From the NCBI RefSeq assembly GCF_009649845.1, contig NZ_WJIE01000006.1, positions 62,001 to 126,000 on the forward strand: a stretch of 64,000 bases of DNA, in the 5' to 3' direction. The notes beneath the pieces were generated by a model that was given only the letters and a program-made list of their open reading frames with translations, searched no databases and had not been told where the DNA came from. Shown piece after piece: positions 1-8,945 of the stretch. The position numbers were made by a program, and so were the translations under genes. The DNA comes from Polyangium spumosum (GTDB taxonomy: Bacteria > Myxococcota_A > Polyangia > Polyangiales > Polyangiaceae). Each line of letters opens with the position of its first letter. Positions within the stretch are counted from its first letter, which is position 1.

Positions 1-1306
1 CGGGGTCGCGCTCGGCGCGGGCGAGGACGCGGTCGTCGCCGAGCAGGGCGGCGGCCTCGGCGACGGCGCGGCGCTCGCGCGGGGAGGAGGTGGCGCGGGG
101 GGCGGCGAGCAGGGCCTCGGCCCAGGCGGCGAGGACACGCGGAGATCCGGGGCGCCTCTCCCAGCCGGCGAGGGCCGCGGCGCGGACGTCCTCGTCCGGA
201 TCGTCGAGCGCGGCGAGCACGACGGGCAGCGAGCGCGGGTCCCGGAGCAAACCGGCGAGGGCGGCGGCGCGCTGTGCCGGCGGGCCGGCCTTCGCCAGGC
301 CGCGCACCCGCTCGAGGTCGTCGTCGGTTCCCCGCACGGCGACGACCTCCGCGGCCCAGGCGAGCGCGCCGGGGGGAGGCGTGTCGTCGGCGAGGACGCG
401 GCGGGCGAGCGGGAGGTCTTCGCCGTTGGCCAGGCGATCGAGCACGGCGCGGACCTCGGCGGCGGCGTGGGGGACGCGGGGCTCGTCGAGCCAGCGCAGG
501 GCGAGCCGCAACGCGTCGGGGTCGCGGAGCTCGCGCAGGCGGCGGCGGGCGAGGGCGCGCAGGGGCGCGTGGGGATCGCCGAGCCAGGCGACGAGGGCGG
601 CGGCGGGGACGAGCGAGGGGTCGGCGCTCTCGAGGCGCGTGGTGACGACGGCGGGGTCCTCGTCGGCGAGGCCTTCGGCGAGGGAGAGGGGCGGCGAAGC
701 GGGGGCCGCGGGCGCGGGCGCGGCGGAGCCGGCCCACGCGGCGGCGAGGTAGGTGGCGGCGGAGGTGACGGTGCCCGTGGGATCGTCGGCGGCGGCGCGG
801 GAGACGGCCTCGCGCACCTCGGGGTCGTCCTCGCCGAGGACGACGAGGGCCTGCACGGCGGCGTGTCGGACGCGCCAGAACGGGTCGGCGAGGGAGGCGA
901 CGAGCAGCGGGAGCGCGTCCTTGCCTCCGGCGGCGGCTGCGGCGCGGACGGCGGAGCGGCGGACCCACCAGACGGGCTCGTGGCGGAGGGCGCGGGCGGC
1001 GTGGGGCAAGAGCTCGCGGGCTTCCATGCGGCAGAGGCCGCGATACGCGCGGTCGCGCACGGAGGGCATGGGGTCTTGGAGGGCACAGGCGAGGGCGGGG
1101 GCGAAGCGGCGGCTGCGGAGCTCGCCGAGCTTCTGGGCGGCGGCGGCGCGGGCCTCGGCGTCCTCGTCGCCGAGCAGGATCTGGCGCAGGGCGAAGCGGG
1201 CGGGCAGCGGGCGGGGGTCGAGGGTATCGAGGGCGTCGCGCCGGGCGTCGGGGTCCTCGTCGAGGAGGCGGACGAGCGCGGGGAGGGCTTGCGGGGGGCG
1301 GTCCAC
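1..1306 (-). CDS. HEAT-repeat protein (C-terminus cut by window edge)
   Basis: The frame is open from a GTG at 1306 to the window edge (435 codons seen). The protein is built from ~30-residue helical repeats such as ALPALVRLLDEDPDARRDAL and VRHAAVQALVVLGEDDPEVR, the pattern of HEAT/PBS-lyase-like armadillo scaffolds that mediate protein-protein contacts. No signal peptide or catalytic domain is visible, so a cytosolic scaffold is likely. The GTG was chosen because the repeats begin just after it and no in-frame ATG lies upstream; no clear Shine-Dalgarno is present. It is divergent from the gene at 1419. The family is clear, the specific role is not. Confidence 0.85.
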   Translation of the reverse strand, partial: MDRPPQALPALVRLLDEDPDARRDALDTLDPRPLPARFALRQILLGDEDAEARAAAAQKLGELRSRRFAPALACALQDPMPSVRDRAYRGLCRMEARELLPHAARALRHEPVWWVRRSAVRAAAAAGGKDALPLLVASLADPFWRVRHAAVQALVVLGEDDPEVREAVSRAAADDPTGTVTSAATYLAAAWAGSAAPAPAAPASPPLSLAEGLADEDPAVVTTRLESADPSLVPAAALVAWLGDPHAPLRALARRRLRELRDPDALRLALRWLDEPRVPHAAAEVRAVLDRLANGEDLPLARRVLADDTPPPGALAWAAEVVAVRGTDDDLERVRGLAKAGPPAQRAAALAGLLRDPRSLPVVLAALDDPDEDVRAAALAGWERRPGSPRVLAAWAEALLAAPRATSSPRERRAVAEAAALLGDDRVLARAERDP

Positions 1307-1418
1307 GGGGTCTGGACGAGCGGGACGGCAAAGTGGGGCGGATGTCAAGGGGCGGGGCGGTTGCGGCTTGCCGAGCTCGTCTGCTTCCGCGTACCGTGCG
1401 CCGCAGGAGGGAATACAA

Positions 1419-2198
1419 ATGACGAAACTCGGTGAACAGGTCCAGAATCAGCTCCGCGTGAGCGACAAGGTCGTCGCCTCCGCGCGCACGCACGCCGAAC
1501 CCGTCTCCACGATCCTCGCCGAGCAGGCGCAGAAGGTCCAAGGGCCCCTGACGAAGGCCACGAAATCGGCGTACCTTGCGGTCTTCAGCGCGATGGGCGA
1601 CGGCCTCGCGCGGGCGGCCACGGAGCTCGGCAAGGCCGAGGAGGACCTCGCGGCGGAGCGGGCCGACGACGGCCCCGTGCGCACCTCGCGCGACGGCGCG
1701 GCGACGGCGCTCGCGGCGCTGCTCGGGCTCTTGCGCCGGACGATCGAGGACCACATGGGTGAGAAGGCGGTCACGACGTACGGGCTCTCGACCGAATCGC
1801 CGCGCGTGCCGGCGAAGCTCTTGCAATACGCGAAGACGGTGGCGCGGCTGCTCGGCGAGCACCCGGCCGTCGTGACCTCGCCGCTCGGCTCGACGTTCGA
1901 CACGAGCGCGGCGCTGCAATCGGTCGTGAACCAATGCAATCAGCTCGAGGCGGCCGTGGGGGACGACGACCGCGAGGCGCGGGAGCTCGAGACGGCGTTC
2001 GCGGCGCGGGACCGGGCGGCGGCGGCGTGGTCGGACGTGTACCAGGGGACGGCGACGGCGCTGGAGGGGCTGTATCGGCTGGCCGGGTATGGCGATCTCG
2101 CGGAGAAGGTGCGGCCGACGCAGCGGAAGATGCGCGGGGAGGAGGAAGGGGCGGAGCCTCCGGGGACGGAGCCGCAGGGGTCGCCGACGGGCGGCTGA
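1419..2198 (+). CDS. hypothetical helical protein, 259 aa
   Basis: The start is fixed by an AGGAGG eight bases before the ATG; the longer open frame upstream is the antisense of the HEAT gene. The protein is soluble, rich in Ala, Glu, Leu and Arg, and probably mostly alpha-helical, with a charged Gly/Pro/Glu-rich tail after about residue 235. It has no signal peptide, no membrane segment and no motif I recognise. In size and style it resembles the hypothetical protein at 57655-58344, but I cannot show homology by eye. It ends 6 bp before the convergent Uma2 gene. Confidence 0.8.
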   Translation: MTKLGEQVQNQLRVSDKVVASARTHAEPVSTILAEQAQKVQGPLTKATKSAYLAVFSAMGDGLARAATELGKAEEDLAAERADDGPVRTSRDGAATALAALLGLLRRTIEDHMGEKAVTTYGLSTESPRVPAKLLQYAKTVARLLGEHPAVVTSPLGSTFDTSAALQSVVNQCNQLEAAVGDDDREARELETAFAARDRAAAAWSDVYQGTATALEGLYRLAGYGDLAEKVRPTQRKMRGEEEGAEPPGTEPQGSPTGG

Positions 2199-2204
2199 GA
2201 GAGG

Positions 2205-2780
2205 TCAATCCTTCGGGGGAAACCACAGGTCGGACAGGTCGAGCTCGATCGCGTCGAACGGCGCGATGCGTGCCCGATCGTCCTCCCGCCACGTGCCGAC
2301 CTCGAACCAGCGGCCGTGCTCCAGGCGGCTCGCCACGAGCACGCGGGTCTCCGGGTCGACGATCCACATCCAGGGAATGCCGTGTTTCGCGTAAAACGGC
2401 CGCTTGATGCGGAGGTTGTAGTCACGCGTGGCCGGTGAAAGAACCTCGGCGACCCAGTCGGGCACGACCTTGATCGATTCGTCCGAGGGAAGATGCGGCA
2501 ACCGTTCGCGGCGCCAGCCCACGAGTCGCGGGACGACCTCGGGCGAACCGGGCAACTCGAAGGGGCACTTGAAGTAGACCCACCATCCCCCCGGGCCGTC
2601 GATCTCGCGGTAGAAGGGCCTGTAGAGGCGCCTGATGAGGACGGACACCGCGTGCGCTTGCGGGCACCGCTGCCCCCGCGGCTGCGTGTAGAGCACACCG
2701 TCCAGGATTTCACCCATGACGTTCGGCGGAAGCGCGCAGAGGTCCTCGTACGTCGCAGGTTTGCCCGTGGGCTCGTTCAT
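2205..2780 (-). CDS. Uma2 family (DUF820) putative endonuclease, copy 1
   Basis: A 191-aa protein of the Uma2/DUF820 family, a PD-(D/E)XK-like nuclease fold very abundant in cyanobacteria and myxobacteria. Family hallmarks seen are TYEDLCALPPNVMGEILDGV near the N-terminus, a PSPEVVP-like segment (GSPEVVPRLVG), VPDWVAEVLSPATRDYNLRIKRPFYAKHGI and WIVDPETRVL. The ATG at 2780 was chosen because the paralogue next door begins at the same point; a TTG at 2816 would add 12 residues. It lies 60 bp downstream of that paralogue on the same strand. The biological substrate of Uma2 proteins is not established. Confidence 0.88.
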   Translation of the reverse strand: MNEPTGKPATYEDLCALPPNVMGEILDGVLYTQPRGQRCPQAHAVSVLIRRLYRPFYREIDGPGGWWVYFKCPFELPGSPEVVPRLVGWRRERLPHLPSDESIKVVPDWVAEVLSPATRDYNLRIKRPFYAKHGIPWMWIVDPETRVLVASRLEHGRWFEVGTWREDDRARIAPFDAIELDLSDLWFPPKD

Positions 2781-2840
2781 GAAGACGAGTTTGTCCCAGA
2801 ATGACTCCGGGCGCAAGCCGGAGGAGATGCGCCGCTGAGG

Positions 2841-3413
2841 TCAGTCCTTCGCCGGTATCCAGATCGCAGAGAGCGACAGTTCGACCGAATCGAACGGCTC
2901 GATCCGCGCGTGGTCGTCGTCTCCCCAGATGCCGATCTCCTGGAAGCGGCCATTCACCAGGCGGTGCGCGGTCAGCAGACGCGCCTCGGGGTCGATGAAC
3001 CACAGATACGAAACGCCGTGTTTGGCATAGAATGGTTTCTTGACCCGTTGATCGTAGTTGCGGGTACTCGGCGAAAAGATCTCGCAGACCCAGTCGGGCA
3101 CGATCGTGATGGGAACGTCCTCCGGGGGTTCGGGCATCCGCTCACGGCGCCAGCCAGCGATGTCCGGAGACACCTCGGGCGAGTCGGGTAGCTCGATGCC
3201 CGGCTCGACGACGATCCACCAGCCACCCGGGCCAGTCCAGCCGCTGTCGAAGGGGCTGCTGAGGTTGCCGCCGAGGATCGTCGCGGTCCGCATGTGCCGA
3301 AACCGCGGCTTCGGCTGCGTGTAGAGCACCCCATCCAGGATCTCCCCCTTCACGTTCGGCGGGAGCGAAAGGAGGTCCTCGTACGTCGCACGTATCCGCG
3401 CTCCCTCGGACAT
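2841..3413 (-). CDS. Uma2 family (DUF820) putative endonuclease, copy 2
   Basis: A 190-aa Uma2 protein that shares with its downstream neighbour the blocks TYEDLLSLPPNVKGEILDGV, PDSPEVSPDIAGWRRERMP, VPDWVCEIFSPSTRNYDQRV and KPFYAKHGVSYLWFIDPEAR. The two genes are evidently a tandem duplication that has since diverged. The ATG at 3413 starts seven residues before the conserved TYEDL block; the open frame continues upstream through repetitive DNA (3469-3550) and is not used. No strong ribosome site is visible. The family nuclease core is expected to be active, but no substrate or partner is apparent. Confidence 0.88.
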   Translation of the reverse strand: MSEGARIRATYEDLLSLPPNVKGEILDGVLYTQPKPRFRHMRTATILGGNLSSPFDSGWTGPGGWWIVVEPGIELPDSPEVSPDIAGWRRERMPEPPEDVPITIVPDWVCEIFSPSTRNYDQRVKKPFYAKHGVSYLWFIDPEARLLTAHRLVNGRFQEIGIWGDDDHARIEPFDSVELSLSAIWIPAKD

Positions 3414-3468
3414 GCCGCGAGGTTGCCCGAGCCCGGGACGCGCCGCAAGCCGCCAAGGAGCGTGGGAA

Positions 3469-3550
3469 ACGCCTTCGCGGTCGCCACGGACGCGCCCGTC
3501 GTACGACGGACGCCTTCGCGGTCGCCACGAACACGCCCGTCGTTTGACGG
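3469..3550. repeat. two tandem 41-bp repeat units
   Basis: Positions 3469-3509 and 3510-3550 are head-to-tail copies of a 41-bp unit with four mismatches. The unit begins acgccttcgcggtcgccacg, and a third partial unit (acggctccgcgg) follows. The core acgcctccgcggtcgccgcg recurs in the 42-bp array at 35516-35683, so this looks like a dispersed repeat family rather than a local slip. It lies between the divergent genes at 3413 (-) and 3607 (+). Confidence 0.75.
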
Positions 3551-3606
3551 ACGGCTCCGCGGCGCGCCCCCTGACGTTCCCCGCCGGTTCTGGTAGAGTC
3601 GCGTCC

Positions 3607-4254
3607 ATGCCGGACGTCCTCGCCATCGTCAGCAAGGCCGTGTTCGAGAAAGAAGCGGGCGGGCGCAAGCCGGGCAAGGTCTGGCCCATCGACACCTACC
3701 ATAGCCAGAGCAAGGGCCTCGCCCCGCTCGCCGCGGGAGGGCGGATCTTCATGGTCACGGTCCGGCCGCCGTCGGACACGCTCTGGCTCGTCGCCGTGCT
3801 CGAGAACCCGCAGAACACCGGCAAGGGATGGCGCAGCGGGCGCAACCGCGTGGCGATCAGCGACATCACCTCGCTCGTGCCGCGCCTGCGCTTCGCCAAT
3901 GGAAAAGGCATCAACGCGGCGCCGGGTACGCTCGGGATGTCGCTCCAGACGCCACGCGTGCTCGACGCGCCCTCGGCCGCGCTGCTGCTCGGCCAGGCCT
4001 TTTGCTCGGGCGTGGCGCCGGCCGTGAACGTGACGAAACACGATACGATCGGGCCCTTGCCGTGCCTGTGCAAGCTTTGTCTCCCGCAGAGCGCCGAGCG
4101 AGCGGAGACGGGCGGAATGGCGTTCGTCCGTTCGAGCACGGAGGCGCTCGGGCGCGTCCTGCATTATTGGATACCCGAGGAGCTCCAGAAAAACGCGAAC
4201 GCCGTGGGCCGCTCGGTCCGCTCGGCGCTCGCGTCCCGCCTCGCGGCACGATGA
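3607..4254 (+). CDS. hypothetical protein with CxxC motif, 215 aa
   Basis: Starts at an ATG with a TAGAGT hexamer seven bases upstream and no Shine-Dalgarno, so it may be leaderless. The N-terminal half (KVWPIDTYHSQSKGLAPLA, FMVTVRPPSDTLWLVAVLEN) looks like a small alpha/beta domain, vaguely EVE/PUA-like; the C-terminal half carries LPCLCKLCLPQ, a possible metal-binding CLCxxC cluster. There is no signal peptide. Its TGA overlaps the next start as ATGA, so the two genes are probably translationally coupled. I do not recognise the family. Confidence 0.8.
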   Translation: MPDVLAIVSKAVFEKEAGGRKPGKVWPIDTYHSQSKGLAPLAAGGRIFMVTVRPPSDTLWLVAVLENPQNTGKGWRSGRNRVAISDITSLVPRLRFANGKGINAAPGTLGMSLQTPRVLDAPSAALLLGQAFCSGVAPAVNVTKHDTIGPLPCLCKLCLPQSAERAETGGMAFVRSSTEALGRVLHYWIPEELQKNANAVGRSVRSALASRLAAR

Positions 4255-4814
4255 TCCGGCTGGAGGTCCTCGGCCCGCATACCCAGCTCCTCTCGACCCT
4301 CTGCGCGAAATGCCCCCAGGGCCCGGCGGGCTGCTGCAAGGCGCCGCCCGAGGTGGATTGGTCGGACGTGGGGCGTATCGTCGCGGGAGGCGGGCGGGAT
4401 TTTGTCCTCGCGCGGATCGCCGCGAAGGAGCTGATCCCGACGGAGCGGGGGCTCGTGATCCGGCGGGTGAAGCGGCGCGAGGCGAAGACCGAGCCGATGG
4501 AGCGCAAATGCGTGTTCCACGGGGCCCTCGGCTGCACGATCCGCCCAGGCCTGCGCCCGGCGACGTGTAATTATTTCCTCTGCGAGGATACGTTCGTCGA
4601 GGGAGGCGAGCGAAAGGGCGAGGCAAACGCCGCGCGGGCGAGGCAGGCGCACGGCGCGTTGCGGGCGGCCTACGAGCAGTGGGACGCGGAGCTCTCCGCG
4701 CAGATCGCCGTGAAATACCCGGAAGGGGCGTCGTGGAATGCGGAGTTCCTCGATTGGCTGGGGGAGGCGTTCGTGGAGCTCGAAGCCTCCCTGCCCCTCG
4801 CCCCTCTCGGCTAA
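4251..4814 (+). CDS. YkgJ-like cysteine-cluster protein, 187 aa
   Basis: A small cytosolic protein with a cysteine cluster near the N-terminus (CAKCPQGPAGCC, residues ~18-29) and more cysteines at KCVFHGALGCTIRP and ATCNYFLCED. Such spacing, with CxxC..CC followed by C...C-RP..C, resembles the YkgJ/UPF0153 family of putative zinc- or iron-chelating proteins. The ATG overlaps the upstream stop (ATGA). Its stop overlaps the convergent gene's stop by 4 bp. The metal and function are inferred from the family and are not proven here. Confidence 0.82.
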   Translation: MIRLEVLGPHTQLLSTLCAKCPQGPAGCCKAPPEVDWSDVGRIVAGGGRDFVLARIAAKELIPTERGLVIRRVKRREAKTEPMERKCVFHGALGCTIRPGLRPATCNYFLCEDTFVEGGERKGEANAARARQAHGALRAAYEQWDAELSAQIAVKYPEGASWNAEFLDWLGEAFVELEASLPLAPLG

Positions 4815-5419
4815 CGGTCCCGGCAGAGGATGAAGTAGTGGTCGAGGGCCTTCTCGCCCTTGTAGGCGGCGCCGATCGAGACGTGCTTCGAGACCTTGCG
4901 CATGTAGTCGCGGGTCCCGTTGTAGACGAACATCTGCAGGCCCTTGGAGTTCGGGATGACCTTGGGCCAGCCCGCCGCGACCGGGCCGTCCGGGACCTGG
5001 AAATAATCGATCACGACGCCGCCGCGCTCTTCCCACGCCGGCTTGCCCTTCGTCGGGACCGCGACGAAGAAGCCCGGGCCCACCGTGCCGAGGAAGGGCG
5101 ACTGGTTGTAGCCGAAGAGCCGCTCGGAGCCGTCCTCGGGGCGGCAAAACCGCTTCTGGAAGAGCTTGAGGCCCGATGGCAAGGGCAATGTGTTGCGGCC
5201 GTCGTGGTGGACCGGCGCGAGTTTCTCCATGTCCGCCGGGACGAAGTGGTCGAGCGTGATGAGCGCCGCCTTCTCGGCCCTCTGGTAGAGCTTGCGTTGC
5301 TCGTCACGCGAGAGGGTGCGGGTCTCCGACAGCCTGTCTTCGGCGGAGAGCCCGTCGAGGTAGCTGGCGATGGCGTCGATGGTGGCGCTGGGATCTTGGA
5401 TGAGCTCTCGAAAGCGCAC
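4811..5419 (-). CDS. hypothetical protein, 202 aa
   Basis: Starts at a GTG preceded by GAGGAGG five bases upstream, which decides the start against longer upstream frames. The protein opens MRFRELIQDPSATIDAIASY, lacks a signal peptide, and continues with a mixed alpha/beta body (LDHFVPADMEKLAPVHHDGR, VGPGFFVAVPTKGK, VIDYFQVPDGPVAAGWPKVI). No known motif is recognised. It is divergent from the ABC-F gene with only 42 bp between them, so the two share a short promoter region that includes ATATACC. Confidence 0.8.
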   Translation of the reverse strand: MRFRELIQDPSATIDAIASYLDGLSAEDRLSETRTLSRDEQRKLYQRAEKAALITLDHFVPADMEKLAPVHHDGRNTLPLPSGLKLFQKRFCRPEDGSERLFGYNQSPFLGTVGPGFFVAVPTKGKPAWEERGGVVIDYFQVPDGPVAAGWPKVIPNSKGLQMFVYNGTRDYMRKVSKHVSIGAAYKGEKALDHYFILCRDR

Positions 5420-5461
5420 GTGGCCTCCTCGGTTGGGGGAGGATATACCATCGCTCCCCCG

Positions 5462-7393
5462 ATGATCGTCACGTCGAACCTCTGCAAATCGTACGGAGAC
5501 CGGACCCTCTTCGAGGAGGTGTCGCTGAAGCTCAACCGGTCGTCGCGCTACGGGCTCGTCGGCGCGAACGGGTCGGGCAAGACGACGCTGCTCGAGATCC
5601 TGGCCGGCGACGAGGCGGCGACGGAGGGCTCGTTCAACATCCCCGAGGGCGCGCGGATGGGCGTGCTCCGGCAGGATCGGTTCCTCGAAGACGAGGCGAA
5701 GATCCTCGACCTCGCCATGATGGGCGACGCGCTCGTCTGGAAGGCGCTCGAAGAGGAGAAGCGGATCGTGGAGGAGGGCGCGGGCGACGCGCACAAGCTC
5801 GCCGAGCTCGCCGACGTGATCCGGGCGCACGACGGCTACACGCTGAAGGCGCGGGCGACGTCGATCCTCGTCGGGCTCGGCATCCCGGAGGAGGCACACG
5901 CGCGGCCACTCGCGACGCTCTCGGGTGGCTTCAAGTTACGCGTGCTCCTCGCGCAGGTGCTCGTGGGCGGGCCGGACGTGCTCTTGCTCGACGAGCCGAC
6001 GAACCACCTCGACATCCTGACGATCCGCTGGCTCGAGAAATTCCTGAACGCGCACGAGGGCTGCGTGCTCGTGATCTCCCACGATCAGCGCTTCCTCGAC
6101 AACGTGGCCACGCACATCCTCGACATCGATTACGGCACGGTGACGCTCTACCACGGCAATTACACGGCGTTCGTGAAGGAGAAGCGCGAGGAGCGGGAGC
6201 GGCAGCAGGCGGAGATCGAGCGGATCGAGGAGGTGATCGCGCACAAGCAGTCGTACGTGGACCGGTTCCGGTACAAGGCGTCGAAGGCGAAGCAGGCGCA
6301 GAGCCGGCTGAAGCAGATCGAGAAGATCGAGGTGCCGGAGCTCGAGGAGACGTCGCGGCGGACGCCGGTCTTCAAGCTCGAGGTGGGGCGCCCGAGCGGG
6401 CGCGACGTGCTCGAGGCCGCCGGGATCACGAAATCGTACGGGGAGAAGCGGGTGCTCACGGCGGTCTCGCTCGTGGTGCGGCGAGGCGAGCGGGTGGCGG
6501 TGATCGGGCCAAACGGGATCGGCAAATCGACGCTGCTGAAGATCCTCGCGGGCAAGCTCGACGAGGACGCGGGCACGGTGCGCTGGGGGCACGAGACACG
6601 CGTGGGGTATTTCGCGCAGGATCACCGCGAGATCCTCGACGATCCGGAGGCGACGCCGCTCGGGATCATGAAGGCGGCGTGCCCGACGGAGCCGGAGAGC
6701 GCGGTGCGGGGGCGGCTCGGGCGGATGCTCTTCTCGGGGGACGCCGTGAACAAGAAGGTCGGGCTGCTCTCGGGCGGAGAGGCGGCGCGGCTCTTGTTTT
6801 GCCGGATCCTCGTGGAGGAGCCGAACGTGCTCCTGCTCGACGAGCCGACGAACCACCTCGACGTGGAGGCGATCGAGGCGCTCGCGGAGGCGCTCGTCGC
6901 CTACGAGGGGACGCTGATCCTGGTCTCGCACGATCGGTGGTTCGTCTCGAAGATCGCGACGCGGATCCTGGAGGTCTTGCCGGGCGGCCGGAACGATTTC
7001 CCGGGCACGTACGAGGAGTACCTCGCGCGCTGCGGCGACGATCACCTCGACGCGGACGCGGTGGCGCAAAAGGACAAGGCGTCGAGGTCACGCGCAAAGG
7101 CCGAGGAGCCGGCGGCGCAGGCGTCGGGCTCGTCGTGGGAGGAGCAAAAGAAGAAGCGCAATCGGCTGAAGGAGCTGCCGGCGAGGCGCGACAAGGTGGT
7201 GGCGTCGATCGAGGCGGCCGAGTCGCAGAAACGAGACATCGAGTCGCGATATTGCGAGCCGGGGTTCTTCGAGCGTACGAGCAAGGAGGACGTGGCCGCG
7301 CTGGATCAGCGACAAAAAGAGCTCGACGCGAGGATCGAGGCCCTCATGGGGGAGTGGGAGGCGATCGAGAAGGAGCTCGCCGAGGGCGGATGA
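5462..7393 (+). CDS. ABC-F family ATPase (Uup/YheS-like)
   Basis: A 643-aa soluble protein with two ABC ATPase domains and no membrane segments, the layout of ABC-F translation factors. Domain 1 has Walker A GANGSGKT (34-41), signature LSGGFK and LLLDEPTNHLD. Domain 2 has GPNGIGKST (349-357), LSGGEA and a second LLLDEPTNHLD. The inter-domain linker (REERERQQAEIERIEEVIAH) is the charged P-site tRNA-interaction motif region. A C-terminal coiled coil after residue ~560 matches the Uup type. It probably acts on stalled ribosomes or in ribosome assembly. The ATG is preceded by GGGAGGATATACC, a weak ribosome site. Confidence 0.93.
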   Translation: MIVTSNLCKSYGDRTLFEEVSLKLNRSSRYGLVGANGSGKTTLLEILAGDEAATEGSFNIPEGARMGVLRQDRFLEDEAKILDLAMMGDALVWKALEEEKRIVEEGAGDAHKLAELADVIRAHDGYTLKARATSILVGLGIPEEAHARPLATLSGGFKLRVLLAQVLVGGPDVLLLDEPTNHLDILTIRWLEKFLNAHEGCVLVISHDQRFLDNVATHILDIDYGTVTLYHGNYTAFVKEKREERERQQAEIERIEEVIAHKQSYVDRFRYKASKAKQAQSRLKQIEKIEVPELEETSRRTPVFKLEVGRPSGRDVLEAAGITKSYGEKRVLTAVSLVVRRGERVAVIGPNGIGKSTLLKILAGKLDEDAGTVRWGHETRVGYFAQDHREILDDPEATPLGIMKAACPTEPESAVRGRLGRMLFSGDAVNKKVGLLSGGEAARLLFCRILVEEPNVLLLDEPTNHLDVEAIEALAEALVAYEGTLILVSHDRWFVSKIATRILEVLPGGRNDFPGTYEEYLARCGDDHLDADAVAQKDKASRSRAKAEEPAAQASGSSWEEQKKKRNRLKELPARRDKVVASIEAAESQKRDIESRYCEPGFFERTSKEDVAALDQRQKELDARIEALMGEWEAIEKELAEGG

Positions 7394-7399
7394 CGCGCC

Positions 7400-7429
7400 T
7401 TGCCGAGGGCCGGGATCGCGTGGTAGCAG
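7400..7429 (+). promoter_or_regulatory. putative promoter of first lipoprotein paralogue
   Basis: TTGCCG (7400-7405), an 18-bp spacer and TAGCAG (7424-7429), 13 bp before the ATG. The same pair with the same spacing occurs before the second paralogue (8946-8975), so the promoter appears to have been duplicated with the gene. Confidence 0.5.
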
Positions 7430-7442
7430 CCGCCCCGGCACA

Positions 7443-8882
7443 ATGAGAACATTTGCGATCCTGGTCTCCGCCGGCGCCGCGCTGCTCGCGTCCGGATGTG
7501 GTCTCGTCAAGGTGCAGGGCATCCCGGGCCTGGAGGGCCTGGCGGGGGACGATTCGGGCCCCGCGAAGGTGGGGGCGTTCGGCTCGTTGCCGTACGACGA
7601 GGAGGAGGCCGGGAAGGCCGTGCTCGCGACGTTCAAATCGTGGGATTACACGTCCTGCCGCAGCAACGATTGCGTGCCCAAGTTCCAGAAGCAGGTGGGC
7701 GTGAAGGAGTACCAGGACAAACAGACGTACGTCTACCGGTACAACCCGCGCCGGACGCTGAAGAACCCGGACCCGACGTGGCTGACGGGCTGGGACGAGC
7801 TGTCGGAGGACGAGCACTCGAACACGGCGGACATCACGTACGAGGCGCTGATCGTGGCGGCGATGCGCAGGACGTGGCTGGCGAAGTGCCACGCGGACTA
7901 CGCCGCGATCGACAAGGAGCTGCGCGCGAACGACGCGAAATGGGCGACGGAGATCGCGGAGGCGTCGAAGATCCCGAACCCGTACGGGCGCATCAGCGCG
8001 CTGCTCGGCCTGCAGGCGAAGGCCGAGAAGGCGGCCCCGGAGAAGGACATCTACCTCGACAAACTGACGCACTACGTCGGGTTTCGGAGGGACCTGCGCA
8101 TCGCGATCAAGCAGGCCTACGAGGCCACGGGGCGCGATTACCTGTACGCGATCGAGCGCCCGAGCTCGCCGAAGAACAAGATCCGCGCGCGGCTCGACGC
8201 CGCGACGGAGCGGGACCTGTATTGCTACTACGCCACGAGCGGGACGGCGAGGACGCCGGGGCTCGACGGCGCGGCCTTCGGCAACTCGTACACGGAGAAA
8301 GGCGCGAAGTTCGTGAAGCCGCTTTTCCCCGAGGGGACGCGCGAGAAATTCGCGGACCTCCTCGAAGCGGAGGCGAAGAAGTCCGACGACGAGGTGCGCC
8401 CGGTCTCCATCGACAAGGTGTACATCGAGGACATCGCGAAGGGCGAAAAGGAGATGCCCGGGCACCCGAAGCTCGGATACATGTCGGAGACGAGCGAGGT
8501 GACGAAGGTCACGCAGAACGGCAGCAAGACCGAGCTCGAGGCCTTTTATACCTACACGACCGAATTTGCCTACGATTGCGTGGAGACGAACCGGATCCAC
8601 AGCGTGCAAAATGGGCGGATCGTCTACCGGGAGATCTGCAAGCACGGCAAGCACACGCGCGAGAAGACGACGCGGATCACGCTCGGGGAGCTGCCCGAGG
8701 GGGTGACGATCCAGGTCGGCGACAGGCTCACGGGTTACGCGTTCGTGAAGAAGCACGAGCAGAAGAAGCCCGTGAACACGAAGTCGCTGATCAAGGAGAC
8801 CGAGCTCTGGGAGCTCGAGCTGCACCACCTGTCGAACCTCCAGCACAAGAACAAGCAAAAGCCCGGCGGGCACTGGTTCTGA
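7443..8882 (+). CDS. lipoprotein, tandem paralogue 1 (479 aa)
   Basis: Begins with a signal peptide ending LLASGC, giving a lipid-modified Cys19, so it is exported and anchored to a membrane. The body shares long blocks with the next gene: SWDYTSC, NPRRTLKNPDPTWLTGWD, RRTWLAKCHADYAAIDKELR, GFRRDLRIAIKQAYEATGRD, LGELPEGVTIQVGDRLTGYA. Conserved cysteines suggest disulphides. No enzyme motif is visible. The family is unknown to me and may be myxobacterial-specific. The gene starts 49 bp after the ABC-F gene but has its own promoter-like sequence. Confidence 0.88.
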   Translation: MRTFAILVSAGAALLASGCGLVKVQGIPGLEGLAGDDSGPAKVGAFGSLPYDEEEAGKAVLATFKSWDYTSCRSNDCVPKFQKQVGVKEYQDKQTYVYRYNPRRTLKNPDPTWLTGWDELSEDEHSNTADITYEALIVAAMRRTWLAKCHADYAAIDKELRANDAKWATEIAEASKIPNPYGRISALLGLQAKAEKAAPEKDIYLDKLTHYVGFRRDLRIAIKQAYEATGRDYLYAIERPSSPKNKIRARLDAATERDLYCYYATSGTARTPGLDGAAFGNSYTEKGAKFVKPLFPEGTREKFADLLEAEAKKSDDEVRPVSIDKVYIEDIAKGEKEMPGHPKLGYMSETSEVTKVTQNGSKTELEAFYTYTTEFAYDCVETNRIHSVQNGRIVYREICKHGKHTREKTTRITLGELPEGVTIQVGDRLTGYAFVKKHEQKKPVNTKSLIKETELWELELHHLSNLQHKNKQKPGGHWF

Positions 8883-8945
8883 GCGCCGAGCGCAGGTGAC
8901 GTAAGGGTACGGGTCGGTCCCGGCGCGCCGCGGCCACGAGCTGGC

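Noticed and set aside
1343-1348. TTGACA upstream of the HEAT gene as a promoter
   Set aside because: No -10-like hexamer lies at 15-19 bp, so it is probably chance.
90-1435. Long + strand open frames across the first 1.4 kb
   Set aside because: They are antisense to the HEAT-repeat gene; translations are Arg/Gly/Ala noise, whereas the minus strand gives clear helical repeats.
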